Part shown: piece by piece, positions 52,017 through 62,323 of the stretch
Layout of the letters: the number at the start of each line of letters is the position of its first letter
Position numbering within the stretch: the stretch's first letter is position 1
Assembly (NCBI RefSeq): GCF_030406325.1
Contig: NZ_JAUEQY010000005.1
Location: 248,001 to 312,000, forward strand
DNA from: Actinomadura sp. DC4
GTDB taxonomy: Bacteria > Actinomycetota > Actinomycetes > Streptosporangiales > Streptosporangiaceae
Length of the DNA stretch: 64,000 nucleotides
Direction: 5' to 3'
The notes under the pieces: model-generated
What the model saw: the letters and a program-made list of their open reading frames with translations, nothing else
The model's database searches: none
Told to the model about the DNA's origin: nothing
Made by a program: the position numbers and the translations under genes

Positions 52017-54324
52017 GAGACACCTCGGGTAGCCAGTTCGCCGGCACCATCACGGTGACCTCGATGCATGACCGGCGACCATCGGCGTCTACGACGCAGT
52101 TCGCGCTGGAAAGCCATTCGAGGCCGTCGTGTCCGACGTCGATGTGCGGCCCGATCGTTTCGACCGCCGCTGCCGACTGGAGCCAGTCGATTCCATGCCG
52201 CACGCGGGGCACGGGCATTCTCTCGGGCTCGATGGATCTGACCGGAATCTCGTCGGCGTCGCGCAGGGCGCGTAGCGGGCCGACGCGAACCGACTCGACT
52301 CCCTCTTGTGGGGTCAGGTACAGCGCGTCGTTGTGGATGTGCGTTCGATAGGCGGGCAGCTCGGTTCCCGTGTGGCGCCGCCTCAGCGCTTGGACCAGGA
52401 CATCGCCATTGGCAACGAGCCCGACCCAGCCGCTGTCGGCACGCAACACCACCACGCGTGATGTTTCGTCGACGTTGACGAAGTCGGAACCGTGCCTCCT
52501 CCACCCGGTCACCGATATCCGTACCCCGTCCGGCAGAACAATCCCACCGGTGGCATCGACCACGTACCCGAAGGACCCTTGGGAGGCCCCCAGGGCAGGC
52601 ATTCCGGCGGCCTGTGCCGGGGAGAACGAACGCTCGAACAGCCAAGAAGGCGCGGCGGCCTTCCCCGGCCGATCGGGGGCATCGAGTGGATCGTCGTGCA
52701 GCTCCCGCGTCACCAGCGATGGCATCGCCTCGCCCGACAAGCGCCGCCGCCAGTCGAACCACGAACCACGCTCGGTGACCTCGACCACGATCGGATGACC
52801 CACCGGCCACCGCAACGCCACCGGATCGTCTCCACGTGCCGCACCTGGAACCCAGCCCCGCCTCTGCCAGCGCGGAGCGGGCACGACGACGGCCGGCGCC
52901 CAAACGACCTGCGGATGGGCGACCGGCATATGCACCACCTGCGGATGTACCACCACCGGCATGGGCACGACCTGCGGATGTATCACCGGCATGGGTACGA
53001 ACTGCGGGTGTGCCACCGGCGGAGGAGGCTGCGCGGCGACCCTCCGGGACGGAAGGGGCGGCAGCGTTCTCAGATCGAGGCGAACGACTCCCTTCCGGCC
53101 CCCCGTCCTGTCTCGCTGGAAGAATTTGCGGAGTGTGCCGTTGGAGTCCACCAGCAACTCGCCACCATATTTTGCCTTCTGCTCTTCACGGCCGGTTCTG
53201 AGATCCTCCGGGTCTCGCAACACGGGATCGACCGCGGCCAGGTTGACACCGCGAGGCTCCCAAGCGCCGTCGTAGTCATTCGGATGATTTTTCGCGGTGA
53301 CGAAACTCCCGTCGAGCCACAGATGCATCAGGCCGGCGTAGTACAGGTTCGTCGCCGCCGCGTGCAATCCCGCGAGTAGGGCGTTTCGATGCGGCGTCCC
53401 ACCGAATCGCCGCGCGACGGTGGACCACGACGCGCGATATTCCCCCGGAGGCAGTTTACCGTTGCGCTGGAAAGGCGGGATCCAGTCTTTGCGCCAGAGC
53501 GCGGCGACACGACTCAGATTGATGATCCCGGCGATACGAGGGTCGAAGGGATCGGTGAGGGCATCTACGACCGAGCCCGACCGGCCACCGGGGAGAGGTT
53601 CGCGCGGTTGCCCGATGACACCGTCAGGGCCGATGGTCAGGGCACGCGCGCCGATGAGTGCGGGCATGGCGGTCTCGACCTCATCCGGCCGGGGCGCGGG
53701 AGCCACCTCCACGTCGTCGGCCGAACGAGGGTCGATAATCTGCACACCCTCGACCGTGTCGATGAGCGCGACGGCGTGCCGGTGGCCACCTGGTCGCCCG
53801 AGCACGACGATTACCGTTCCGCCGGCGGGCACCTGATGGGTCAACGTGCGCCATGAGGTGGCCTCTCCCCATTGGTCCGCGGGCACGTTCAGGTGTCGTC
53901 GTCCGACAGCCGATCCGATCAGCAGGTCATCGGCCCACGAGTTTCGGTGGACGCCCCCCGGGAACAGCCGCCGTATCAATTCGCTGATCATGATCAGACA
54001 CACCTGGAACTCATCGCCAGGCAGTTGCCGACCGAATTCCTTCACATCACCGATCAGCCGATTCAGCTCAGGTAGAGAACGGCCGGCTCCGTCCGGGGTG
54101 AATCGCACGAGACCATCGGAACCGGTGATCACGCGGCCGGGCGCGGCCTGCACGCACATGGTGTCGCCACCGATGCGGCACCGGACGGATTCACGCCACC
54201 CGTCGAAATCATGAGCCAAGCCATCCTCCTCCAGCGATGTCTTCCGCGTATCGTCGGTCGGCCGACTCGAGGTCGCCGGGGACGCGACGGTGGGACATGC
54301 CCGGCTCAGCAGACCTTCGCGCAT
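52003..54324 (-). CDS. papain-like (glutamine-deamidase-type) plus DUF6932-like nucleotidyltransferase fusion
   Basis: 773 residues. A papain-like domain about 85-210 has candidate catalytic Cys109 (DEFQVCLIMISELIRRLFPG), His183 (GGHRHAVALIDT) and Asp198 (IIDPRS), as in toxin glutamine-deamidase/PTG-type domains. Residues 281-420 match a DUF6932-like nucleotidyltransferase fold: LDGSF at 337-341 and D350/D352 (NDYDGAW) give the GS-x-DxD pattern, then KAKYGGEL and KGVVRLDL. Residues 437-475 are repeats of HPQVV-PMPV. A C-terminal 280-residue beta-rich part is unrecognised. There is no signal peptide. The start at 54324 is uncertain. Confidence 0.75.
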   Translation of the reverse strand: MREGLLSRACPTVASPATSSRPTDDTRKTSLEEDGLAHDFDGWRESVRCRIGGDTMCVQAAPGRVITGSDGLVRFTPDGAGRSLPELNRLIGDVKEFGRQLPGDEFQVCLIMISELIRRLFPGGVHRNSWADDLLIGSAVGRRHLNVPADQWGEATSWRTLTHQVPAGGTVIVVLGRPGGHRHAVALIDTVEGVQIIDPRSADDVEVAPAPRPDEVETAMPALIGARALTIGPDGVIGQPREPLPGGRSGSVVDALTDPFDPRIAGIINLSRVAALWRKDWIPPFQRNGKLPPGEYRASWSTVARRFGGTPHRNALLAGLHAAATNLYYAGLMHLWLDGSFVTAKNHPNDYDGAWEPRGVNLAAVDPVLRDPEDLRTGREEQKAKYGGELLVDSNGTLRKFFQRDRTGGRKGVVRLDLRTLPPLPSRRVAAQPPPPVAHPQFVPMPVIHPQVVPMPVVVHPQVVHMPVAHPQVVWAPAVVVPAPRWQRRGWVPGAARGDDPVALRWPVGHPIVVEVTERGSWFDWRRRLSGEAMPSLVTRELHDDPLDAPDRPGKAAAPSWLFERSFSPAQAAGMPALGASQGSFGYVVDATGGIVLPDGVRISVTGWRRHGSDFVNVDETSRVVVLRADSGWVGLVANGDVLVQALRRRHTGTELPAYRTHIHNDALYLTPQEGVESVRVGPLRALRDADEIPVRSIEPERMPVPRVRHGIDWLQSAAAVETIGPHIDVGHDGLEWLSSANCVVDADGRRSCIEVTVMVPANWLPEVSHDSK

Positions 54325-54665
54325 GATCAGTAGCGTAGAGCGGAAGCTTCTGTCTCACTTGTTCCGGGAGTGGCGAGGGGTGGTTTCCGCCACGTCACGG
54401 CGACCGTACCGACCCATCGACGGAGGTGACCGGTCATGAGGTCACGGTCGATCCCGGTCTCGTCGTTCGGCCCACACCGGTACAGCGCGGCTGTGGCAGC
54501 GGGTCATGGCCTGATCTGTGGTCTTCACGTCCACATAAGCCCCGATCGGGCGGGTGGCCGGGTTGTTGGACTCCCAAGTAGGTGCTGAGCGCGCCTGCTT
54601 CAACGCCCGCATCGTTCGGAAGAGGCACCCATGCGAAGCATCCACACTCCGCCGGAGAGTGCGCG
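54325..54665. other. divergent intergenic region, no gene seen
   Basis: These 341 bases lie between the large fusion gene and the MFS gene. The minus strand has open frames near 54434-54682, but their products are low-complexity and they overlap the MFS start region, so I do not call them. Promoters for both flanking genes are expected here. Confidence 0.4.
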
Positions 54666-55865
54666 ATGACCTCACCCCTCACGACCGCGCCGCCGAAGAC
54701 GACATCGCCCTACCTGGTCGCGCTCGGACTCGCGGCAGGGCCCGTCGTGGCGCTCGGGTTCACCCGTTTCGCATACGCGCTGCTGCTGCCCTCCATGCGT
54801 GACCAGCTGGGGTGGAACTACGCCGCCGCCGGCGGGATGAACACCGCCAACGCGGCCGGGTACATCATCGGGGCGGCCACCGCCGCCTGGTGGGCGCGGC
54901 GGTTCGGTGCCCGCGCGGCCTTCGCCTGGGGCATGGTGGTCAGCGCCGTCGCACTGCTCGCCTCCGGGGTGACGGGTGAGTTCGCGGCTCTGGGGATCTT
55001 CCGGTTCGTCGGAGGGATCAGCACCGCGGTCACCTTCGTCATCGGGTCGGCGCTGGCCACGCGCGTGCCCAAGGACGGCCCCCGGTCCGCGGTCCTCGTG
55101 GCCCTCTACATGGCCGGGGTCGGCATGGGCGTGGCGGCCTCCGGTGTCGTCATCCCCGCCGCTCTCACCGCGTGGGGCGTCTCCGGCTGGCACGAGGGCT
55201 GGGTTCTGCTGGGAGTCCTCGCCCTGCTCGCCACCGGGCCGGCCGTCTGGGCGTCGCGGCGCGTTCCGGAGCAGGCCGCGGGCCTCGCGGCCGGTCCGCG
55301 GCCCAGGCTGACGTTTCTCGCGCCGACCTTCGGCTGGTACGTCCTGTTCGGCGCCGGCTACGTGTCGTACATGACCTTCATCGTCGCCCTGCTGCACAAC
55401 CAGGGCATGAAGACCTGGAGCGTCGCCGCGTTCTTCATCGTCCTGGGCGCCGCGTCGGCGGCCGGCACCCTGCTCGTGTGGGGACGGGTGATCGGGCGGC
55501 TCCGCGGCGGCCTGGCCTACGTCCTGGTGTCGGTGGTCGTCCTGATCGGCGTCCTGCCGGTCCTGCTGTGGCACGGCATGGGGGCGGCCATCTCGTCGGC
55601 GGTGATCTTCGGGGGTGCCTTCATGGCCGGCCCGACCGCCGTCACCGTCAACGCCCGCCGCGTGCTGCCCTCGTACGCCTGGACGTCCGGGATCGCCCTG
55701 CTGACCGTGGCCTTCAGCGTCGGCCAGGCCATCGGCCCCTTGCTGTCCGGCCTCCTGTCGGACTCCGCGGGCGGTATCTCCCACGGCCTGTGGCTGTCGG
55801 TCCTCCTGCTCGCCCTCTCCGCAGGCGCCGCACTGGCCCAGCGCGAGCACCCGCCGGCGGCCTGA
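54666..55865 (+). CDS. MFS transporter, YbfB/YjiJ family
   Basis: 399 residues with twelve hydrophobic segments. The opening LVALGLAAGPVVALGFTRFA and YALLLPSMRDQLGWNYAAAG are typical of the YbfB/YjiJ family. The MFS A-loop between helices 2 and 3 is WWARRFGARAAF, and the C-terminal half retains GRVIGRLRGGLAY. It is probably a proton-linked exporter or importer; the substrate is unknown. The ATG at 54666 is chosen over an upstream GTG because family similarity begins there. It precedes the GlxA-like regulator by 51 bases in the same direction. Confidence 0.93.
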   Translation: MTSPLTTAPPKTTSPYLVALGLAAGPVVALGFTRFAYALLLPSMRDQLGWNYAAAGGMNTANAAGYIIGAATAAWWARRFGARAAFAWGMVVSAVALLASGVTGEFAALGIFRFVGGISTAVTFVIGSALATRVPKDGPRSAVLVALYMAGVGMGVAASGVVIPAALTAWGVSGWHEGWVLLGVLALLATGPAVWASRRVPEQAAGLAAGPRPRLTFLAPTFGWYVLFGAGYVSYMTFIVALLHNQGMKTWSVAAFFIVLGAASAAGTLLVWGRVIGRLRGGLAYVLVSVVVLIGVLPVLLWHGMGAAISSAVIFGGAFMAGPTAVTVNARRVLPSYAWTSGIALLTVAFSVGQAIGPLLSGLLSDSAGGISHGLWLSVLLLALSAGAALAQREHPPAA

Positions 55866-55916
55866 GCTCACCGGCTCACCTACCATCGAATGGCAGGCCA
55901 CGGCCCTGAGGGAGCG

Positions 55917-56924
55917 ATGACACACAGACCAGCCGGTACGGCGACACTCACGGTGACGATCTTCATCTACCCGGGGGTGCGGCTGATGAGCGTGACCGGC
56001 CCGGTCGACGTGTTCGCGGCGGCGAACGAGTTCGGCGCCCACTACCGGCTGCGGATGGTCTCCGCCGACGGAGCCGAGGTGACGACCTCGTCGGGGACCC
56101 GCCTCAGCGCCGACATGTCCGTCGACGACGTGCAGGACGCCGGTGACATCCTGATCGTCCCCGGCGGCCCGGAGTGGGACACGCTGATCAAGGACGACGA
56201 GCTGCTGGAGACCGTACGAAAGCTGGACGGGACCGCGGATCGTACGGCGTCGGTGTGCACGGGCGCGTTCCTCCTGGCGGCGGCCGGTCTGCTGGACGGC
56301 CGCCGGGCGGCGACGCACTGGCGGCACGTACGGCAACTCGCGCTGCGCTTCCCCGGCGTCCATGTCGAGCCGGACGCGATCTTCGTCCAGGACGGCAGGA
56401 TCATGACGTCGGCCGGGGCCAGCGCCGGCATCGACCTCTCTCTGGCGCTCGTCGAGGAGCACTACGGGGCCGAGGTGGCCCGTGCGGTGGCCAAGGAGAT
56501 GGTCGTGTTCATGCAACGGCCCGGCGGGCAGTCCCAGTTCAGCGTCCGCGCGCGTGCCTCGCACCCGCGGCAGGAGATGCTCCGCCGCGTGCTCGACGCC
56601 GTCGCCGAGAACCCCGACGACAACCACACGCTGGCCGCCATGGCACGCAGAGCCGGCGTCAGCGCCCGCCACATGACCCGCCTCTTCTCCGAGGAGATCG
56701 GTACGACCCCGGCCCGCTATGTCGAACAGGTTCGCCTCGAAGCCGCGCAGGCGCTGCTGGAGAGCGGCGACGACCCGATGGCCGTGGTCGCGCGCCGTAC
56801 GGGCTTCGGCTCCGCCGAGTCGTTGCGCCGGGCGTTCGTCCGGAATCTGGGCGTCACACCGGGCACCTTCCGGGCGAGCTTCCGCACCACCGGAGCGGAA
56901 GAGGACGTTCCGGCGCCCGCCTGA
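55917..56924 (+). CDS. GlxA-type regulator: DJ-1/PfpI domain plus AraC helix-turn-helix
   Basis: 335 residues. Residues about 8-185 form a DJ-1/PfpI class I glutamine-amidotransferase-like domain (VTIFIYPGVRLMSVTGPVDV; the nucleophile-elbow Cys is present in TASVCTGAFLLAAAG). Residues about 235-325 are an AraC-type double helix-turn-helix (MARRAGVSARHMTRLFSEEI; RLEAAQALLESGDDPMAVVA). Such regulators often activate metabolic or stress genes. The ATG at 55917 follows GAGGGAG. It probably controls the MFS gene next to it (inference). Its stop is 14 bases from the convergent DXS gene. Confidence 0.95.
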   Translation: MTHRPAGTATLTVTIFIYPGVRLMSVTGPVDVFAAANEFGAHYRLRMVSADGAEVTTSSGTRLSADMSVDDVQDAGDILIVPGGPEWDTLIKDDELLETVRKLDGTADRTASVCTGAFLLAAAGLLDGRRAATHWRHVRQLALRFPGVHVEPDAIFVQDGRIMTSAGASAGIDLSLALVEEHYGAEVARAVAKEMVVFMQRPGGQSQFSVRARASHPRQEMLRRVLDAVAENPDDNHTLAAMARRAGVSARHMTRLFSEEIGTTPARYVEQVRLEAAQALLESGDDPMAVVARRTGFGSAESLRRAFVRNLGVTPGTFRASFRTTGAEEDVPAPA

Positions 56925-56938
56925 CTCACGCGCCTGTC

Positions 56939-58657
56939 TTACGCGCCCGCAGCCAGCACCGCCTCGGCGACGGACTCCGCGCTCAGACCGGCCTCGGCCA
57001 GGATCTCCGCGCGCGTGCCCTGTTCGGGAAAGCCGTCGGCCACCCCCAGCACCCGGACGTCGGCGCGTACCCCGGCGTCGTGCAGCGACTGGACGAACGC
57101 CGCCCCGACGCCCCCGGCGCGCACGCCGTCCTCGACCGTGACCACCGCGGAGTGCCGCGCGGCCAGCCGGAGCAGTTCGGCGGGCAGCGGCTTGACCCAC
57201 CGCGGGTCGACCACCGTGGTGTCCACGCCCTGCCGGGCGCACTTCCGCGACGCCTCCAGCGCCACCTGGGCCATCACCCCGACCGCGATCACGAGGACCC
57301 CTCCGGACGACTCGCGCAACACGTCGACGCCACCGGTGCGGCGGAGGGCGGGCACGTCCGCGCCGACGGCACCTCGCGGGAACCGGACGACGGTGGGCGC
57401 GTCGTCGACGTCGATCGCCTCGCGCAAGGACTCGCGGAGTGTGGGCAGGTCGCGTGGCGCCGCGATGCGCAGCCCCGGCACCGGCTGGAGCAGGGCGAGA
57501 TCCCACAGACCGTTGTGGCTCGGGCCGTCGTCTCCGGTGACGCCCGCCCGGTCCACGACGAGGGTCGTGCCCAGCCGGTGCAGCGCGAGGTCCATCAGCA
57601 CCTGGTCGAGGGCCCGGTTGAGGAAGGTGCCGTAGAGCGCGACCACCGGATGCAGGCCCGCCATCGCGAGCCCGGCGGCCGACGCCACCGCATGCTGCTC
57701 GGCGATCCCGACGTCGAAGAACCGTGTCGGGTACGCCGCCGCGAACCCAGCCAGGCCCACGGATCCGGGCATGGCGGCGGTGATGGCGACCAGGTCCCGG
57801 CGCTCGGCGGCGAGGGAGACCATCTGGTCCCCGAAGGCGGCGGACCAGCCGAGCCCGCCGGAGCGCCGTGGCCGGCCGGTGAGCGGGTCGATCACCCCGA
57901 CCCCGTGGAGGTGATCCTCGTCGTCCTCCTCGGCCGGCCGGTAGCCGAGGCCCTTGCGCGTCACGCAGTGGACGATGACGGGAGCCCCGTACGCCTTGGC
58001 GCGCTCCAGCGCCTCTTCCAGGGCCGGGATGTCGTGCCCGTCGACCGGGCCCAGATACTCGACGCCCAGGAGCACGTGGGGAGCGAGGCGCCGCGCGGGG
58101 CCTCCCACGGTGGGGGCGTACGAGCGCCCGTTGTCGTTCACGACGATCACCACGGGGCGTTCGGGCGCCGCCGCGATGTTGTTGAGCGCCTCCCAGGCCA
58201 GCCCGCCCGTCAGGGCGCCGTCACCCACGATGGCCACGATGTGGCGGTCCGTCTCTCCGGACAGCGCGCGAGCCTTGGCCATGCCGTCCGCGTAGGAGAG
58301 CGCCGCCGACGCGTGGGAGTGCTCGATGTGATCGTGCGGGGACTCCGTACGGCTGGGATAGCCGGACAGGCCGCCGTGGCGCCGCAGCCCGGCGAACCGG
58401 CCGGCGCGACCAGTGACGATCTTGTGAACGTACGACTGGTGGCCGACGTCCCAGAGCAGGGTGTCGCGCGGCGAGTCGAAGGTCCGGTGCAGCGCCAGGG
58501 TCAGCTCGACCACACCGAGGTTCGGCCCGAGGTGCCCTCCCGTCTCCGCGACGTTCCGGATGAGGAAATCGCGGATCTCCCCGGCGAGCGCGGCCAGCTC
58601 CGGATGGCCGAGACGCCGCAGGTCGGCCGGCTCGTTGAGGTCTTCCAGCAGGGTCAC
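56939..58657 (-). CDS. 1-deoxy-D-xylulose-5-phosphate synthase, shortened form
   Basis: 572 residues. Thiamine-diphosphate motifs are intact: [30 protein letters not shown] and the transketolase pyrimidine domain [17 protein letters not shown] with [15 protein letters not shown]. It condenses pyruvate and glyceraldehyde-3-phosphate for the MEP isoprenoid route. Typical DXS has about 620-650 residues; here the segment between the NDN loop and YLGPVDGHD is about 50 residues shorter ([20 protein letters not shown] runs directly on). It is 25 bases downstream of the E1 gene and probably in its operon. A second, housekeeping copy may exist elsewhere. Confidence 0.93.
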   Translation of the reverse strand: MTLLEDLNEPADLRRLGHPELAALAGEIRDFLIRNVAETGGHLGPNLGVVELTLALHRTFDSPRDTLLWDVGHQSYVHKIVTGRAGRFAGLRRHGGLSGYPSRTESPHDHIEHSHASAALSYADGMAKARALSGETDRHIVAIVGDGALTGGLAWEALNNIAAAPERPVVIVVNDNGRSYAPTVGGPARRLAPHVLLGVEYLGPVDGHDIPALEEALERAKAYGAPVIVHCVTRKGLGYRPAEEDDEDHLHGVGVIDPLTGRPRRSGGLGWSAAFGDQMVSLAAERRDLVAITAAMPGSVGLAGFAAAYPTRFFDVGIAEQHAVASAAGLAMAGLHPVVALYGTFLNRALDQVLMDLALHRLGTTLVVDRAGVTGDDGPSHNGLWDLALLQPVPGLRIAAPRDLPTLRESLREAIDVDDAPTVVRFPRGAVGADVPALRRTGGVDVLRESSGGVLVIAVGVMAQVALEASRKCARQGVDTTVVDPRWVKPLPAELLRLAARHSAVVTVEDGVRAGGVGAAFVQSLHDAGVRADVRVLGVADGFPEQGTRAEILAEAGLSAESVAEAVLAAGA

Positions 58658-58682
58658 GTGTCGTCTCTCCTCGCCGAACGCG

Positions 58683-61364
58683 TCAGGCGAAGGCGTCGCG
58701 TACGAGGCCCCGCTGCTCGGCGGCGTGCCGGTGCGCGGACCCGACGGCCGGCGCGGAGGCGTCCGGGCGGCTCACCCGGGCGACCACACCCGCCGCCATC
58801 GAGCCCACGCGCGGGCCGACGAACGTCCACGCCCCCTGGTTGGCCGGCTCCTCCTGGACCCAGCGAACCTCGGCGTGGTCCGGATGACGGCGCAGCTCCC
58901 GGTGGAGCTCGTCCCCGGGGAAGGGGTACAGGCGCTCCAGCCGGACGATGGCCGTGTCGGTCACACCCGCCTCGCGCCGGTACGCGTCCAGGTCGTAGAA
59001 GACCTTGCCCGAGCAGAGCAGCACCCGTCTGACGCGAGAAGGGTCGCACGTGCCGTCCGGTATGACGGCACGGAAACCTCCCGTGGTGAACTCCTCCAAC
59101 GTGGACGTGGCCGCCTTGAGCCGCAACATCGACTTGGGGGTGAAGACCACCAGCGGGCGGCGCGAGCCCCCGAGCGCCTGCTGCCGGAGCAGATGGAAGT
59201 AGTTGCCCGGGAGCGAGGGCATGGCGATGGTCATGTTGTCCTGGGCGCACAGCTGGAGGAACCGCTCGATCCGGCCCGAGGAGTGGTCCGGACCCTGCCC
59301 TTCCAGGCCGTGCGGCAGCAGCAGCGTGACCCCGGAACGCTGTCCCCACTTCTGCTCCGACGAGGAGATGTACTCGTCGACGACCGTCTGGGCGCCGTTG
59401 GCGAAGTCGCCGAACTGCGCCTCCCACAGGACCAGGGCGTCAGGGCGGGCGAGCGAGTAGCCGTACTCGAACGCCACCGCCGCGAGTTCGGACAGCGACG
59501 AGTCGTACGGAGAGAAGGCCGCCGGTCCGAGGGCGTTCAGCGGGACGTACTCCGCACCGGTGGTGCGGTCGGTGAGCACGGCGTGCCGCTGGCCGAACGT
59601 ACCGCGGCGCGAGTCCTGCCCGGCCAGCCGTACGGGCACCCCGTCCAGCAGCAGAGAGCCGATCGCCAGGGTCTCCCCGGTCGCCCAGTCCACCTTTCCG
59701 GTGTCCGGCATCGCGACGCGGCGTTGAAGCTGCGGCAGCACCCGAGGATGGACGGCGAACCCCGGCGGCAGCACGGACTGCGTCGCCAGGACGTGCCGGG
59801 CGGTCACCTCGCTGATCGCCGTACGGGCCGCGCTCGGGGAGGCGACGGAGACCTCGCCCGTCGATGGGGGCGGTTCCCGGGTCTCGGCGAACGCCCGCTC
59901 CAGCCGATCGCGGTAGTCCCGGCGGGCGAACTCGACGTCTTTCTCCCCGATGTCGCCCTGGCGCAGCAGCGTTTCCGCGTACAGCTCGCGTACCGAGGAC
60001 TTGGCCGCGATGCGCTCGTACATGGCGGGCTGGGTGATGGAGGGGTCGTCGACCTCGCTGTGGCCGTGGCGCCGGTAACACACCAGGTCGATGACCACGT
60101 CCTTGTGGAACGCCTGGCGGTACTCGAACGCCGCGTGCGCCACCTGTACCACCGCTTCCGGGTCGTCGCCGTTGACGTGGAAGATCGGGGCCTCGACGGT
60201 ACGGGCGACGTCGGTCGCGTAGGTGCTGGACCGGCCGCTTGCGGGCGCCGTGGTGAAGCCGAGCTGGTTGTTGACGACCACGTGGACGGTCCCGCCGGTG
60301 CGGTAGCCCTCCAGCTGTGACACGTTGAGCGTCTCGGCCACCACGCCCTGCCCGGCGAAGGCGGCGTCGCCGTGGACCACGACCGGGAGTACGGCGAAGG
60401 GCGCCGCCGTCAGGTCCTGCTTGGCCCGTACGACGCCTTCGGCCACCGGACCCACGATCTCCAGGTGGGACGGGTTGGCCACGACGGAGACGGCGATCGA
60501 GCGCCCGTCCTCGGCGCGGAACACCCCGTCCGCACCGAGGTGGTACTTCACGTCGCCGGAGCCGTGGATCGACCGGATGTCGGCCGCGTCCTCGAACTCG
60601 TGGAACATCTGGGCGTAGGACTTGCCGACGATGTTGGCGAGGACGTTGAGCCGGCCGCGGTGCGCCATGCCGATGACGGCCTCCGGCAGGCCGTCCCCGA
60701 TGGCGCGGTGGAGCAACGCGTCGAGGAGGACGATGGCCGACTCCCCGCCTTCGAGGGAGTAGCGCTTGTGCCCCACGTACTTGACGTGGAGGAACGTCTC
60801 GAAGGCCTCCGCGGCGCCCAGCCGGTACAGGATCCGCTGCTGCTCGGCCTGCGTGAACCGCGGCCGGGGGGCTTCGACGCGCTGCTGAATCCACGAACGC
60901 TCGCGCGCGTCGCGGATGTGCATGTACTCGACGCTGACGGTCCGGCAGTAGGCGTCCTGAAGCGTGGTGAGTACGTCCCGCAGCCTGGCCCTGGTCTTCC
61001 CGGCGAAGCCGGCGACGGCGAACTCGCGGTCCAGGTCCTCGTCGACGAGGCCGTGGGCGTGGATGCCGAGGTCCGGATGAAGGGGCGGCCGCTCCGACGC
61101 GAGGGGATCGGTCGCGGCGCTCAGATGCCCGCGTACACGATAGGCGTGGATCAGCCCGGCCAGGCGTACGGCCTTGTCGGCGTCGTCCTGCTGCGGGGGC
61201 GCGTCGGCCGGCGCCTCGGTGGCCGTGGCGAAGAAGTCCCGCCACACCTGGTCCACGGAGTCCGGATCGTCGAGATAGCGCTGATGCTGTTCCTCCACGA
61301 GCCAGCTGTGGAGGCCGAACTCCGACACGTGCGACGGCTCCAGGCCGCTGCGCGATCGTGACAT
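58683..61364 (-). CDS. 2-oxoglutarate dehydrogenase E1 component, not fused to E2
   Basis: 893 residues. The N-terminal helical segment ([20 protein letters not shown]) is followed by thiamine-diphosphate motifs: [32 protein letters not shown] with NNQLGFTT, and the C-terminal transketolase half with [20 protein letters not shown]. It decarboxylates 2-oxoglutarate and hands succinyl to E2. Actinobacterial OdhA/Kgd proteins of about 1,230 residues carry an E2-like succinyltransferase domain at the N-terminus; this one does not, resembling E. coli SucA. No E2 or E3 gene is nearby. The start at 61364 ([20 protein letters not shown]) fits the family. Confidence 0.93.
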   Translation of the reverse strand: MSRSRSGLEPSHVSEFGLHSWLVEEQHQRYLDDPDSVDQVWRDFFATATEAPADAPPQQDDADKAVRLAGLIHAYRVRGHLSAATDPLASERPPLHPDLGIHAHGLVDEDLDREFAVAGFAGKTRARLRDVLTTLQDAYCRTVSVEYMHIRDARERSWIQQRVEAPRPRFTQAEQQRILYRLGAAEAFETFLHVKYVGHKRYSLEGGESAIVLLDALLHRAIGDGLPEAVIGMAHRGRLNVLANIVGKSYAQMFHEFEDAADIRSIHGSGDVKYHLGADGVFRAEDGRSIAVSVVANPSHLEIVGPVAEGVVRAKQDLTAAPFAVLPVVVHGDAAFAGQGVVAETLNVSQLEGYRTGGTVHVVVNNQLGFTTAPASGRSSTYATDVARTVEAPIFHVNGDDPEAVVQVAHAAFEYRQAFHKDVVIDLVCYRRHGHSEVDDPSITQPAMYERIAAKSSVRELYAETLLRQGDIGEKDVEFARRDYRDRLERAFAETREPPPSTGEVSVASPSAARTAISEVTARHVLATQSVLPPGFAVHPRVLPQLQRRVAMPDTGKVDWATGETLAIGSLLLDGVPVRLAGQDSRRGTFGQRHAVLTDRTTGAEYVPLNALGPAAFSPYDSSLSELAAVAFEYGYSLARPDALVLWEAQFGDFANGAQTVVDEYISSSEQKWGQRSGVTLLLPHGLEGQGPDHSSGRIERFLQLCAQDNMTIAMPSLPGNYFHLLRQQALGGSRRPLVVFTPKSMLRLKAATSTLEEFTTGGFRAVIPDGTCDPSRVRRVLLCSGKVFYDLDAYRREAGVTDTAIVRLERLYPFPGDELHRELRRHPDHAEVRWVQEEPANQGAWTFVGPRVGSMAAGVVARVSRPDASAPAVGSAHRHAAEQRGLVRDAFA

Positions 61365-61494
61365 CACGGCGTAAAACGCCTTCTTTCCCTGTTGCGAACA
61401 GTCGGGGCGACGCCGGTGCCTTCGTACGGCCGGTCGCCGTCGTGTTCTTTGAACGTACGGCGACGCGGAGGGCATCGCGGCAGCTCAACTGGTC

Positions 61495-62064
61495 ATGAAA
61501 GCGGCACATCCGGACATCTGCTTTCGAGAGCCTGTATGTCTGGATGGACACCACCAGGAGAGACACCGTGCGGACCGAGGGCGGCAAGCGCCTGACGCGA
61601 ATTCCCCCTGGGACGAGATCGTCACCGGGCTGTGGATGGGCGGCCACTTCTGGGATCAGACCGGAAGCCGGCAGCCTGCCATCGTCGGCAGCGATTTCGA
61701 CCTGGTCATCAGCCTCTACCAGCGCGACGGCCACGGCCCGGCCCCAGGAGTGGAGCACCACTACGCCGAGACCCCGGACGGGCCGCTGAACCCGGACCAG
61801 ATCGAGTCGATCTGCCGCTTGGCGGACCTCGCCGCGGAGGCCGTCGGCGACGGCCGTCGTGTCCTGATCCGCTGCCATTCCGGCTACAACCGCTCCGGCC
61901 TGGTCGTCGCGCAGGCTCTCGTCACGATGGGCCACGCCGCCGAAGATGCGATCTTCCTGATCCGCTACCGCCGGTCCAAGTGGGCGTTGAACAACCCTCT
62001 GTTCGTCGACTATCTCACCAGCGGACTGGACGTTGCGAGACTGCTCACGGGCCTGGAGACATGA
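61495..62064 (+). CDS. dual-specificity/tyrosine phosphatase-like protein
   Basis: 189 residues in this model. The CX5R active-site loop reads RCHSGYNRSGLVVAQAL, and a general-acid Asp is plausible in TPDGPLNPDQIES. The sequence from PWDEIVTGLWMGGH is protein-phosphatase-like. The N-terminal 40 residues in this frame are unconvincing. A GTG at 61569 with CAGGAGAG before it starts another frame encoding RTEGGKRLT, which would join the domain only through a one-base shift near 61600. The true start or a small frameshift is therefore unsettled. Confidence 0.8.
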   Translation: MKAAHPDICFREPVCLDGHHQERHRADRGRQAPDANSPWDEIVTGLWMGGHFWDQTGSRQPAIVGSDFDLVISLYQRDGHGPAPGVEHHYAETPDGPLNPDQIESICRLADLAAEAVGDGRRVLIRCHSGYNRSGLVVAQALVTMGHAAEDAIFLIRYRRSKWALNNPLFVDYLTSGLDVARLLTGLET

Positions 62065-62149
62065 GGCGCCCGTCGTATCGGAGTAAAACGTTGGATATCG
62101 GGGATCTTCCGCTCGCACCGAACCGAGCGCGACCGAAGGAGTGAGTGGG

Positions 62150-62323
62150 ATGGGATTGTTCGACCGTTTGAAGCGAAAGGACCGCACGAACCGAACGCCG
62201 ACCGGACGGGAGCGCCGCGCCGCCGAGCGCACCGCCCAGGCCGAGGCCAAACTGCGAGAGACCGAAGAGAAGATCCACGAACTCGCGGACGAGGCCCGCT
62301 CCGACCTCCACAAACCCGCCTGA
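62150..62323 (+). CDS. small highly charged helical protein
   Basis: 57 residues, Lys/Arg/Glu-rich, with heptad-like helix from about 20 to 50 (RRAAERTAQAEAKLRETEEK). It begins MGLFDRLKRKDR, a possible membrane-associating amphipathic start. GAAGGAG (62135-62141) lies eight bases before the ATG. It follows the phosphatase by 85 bases in the same direction. It is a plausible small structural or regulatory protein of unknown role. Confidence 0.65.
   Translation: MGLFDRLKRKDRTNRTPTGRERRAAERTAQAEAKLRETEEKIHELADEARSDLHKPA

Noticed and set aside
54672-57506. 944-codon minus-strand frame across the MFS and GlxA genes
   Set aside because: It overlaps two well-supported genes on the opposite strand and its sequence is low-complexity.
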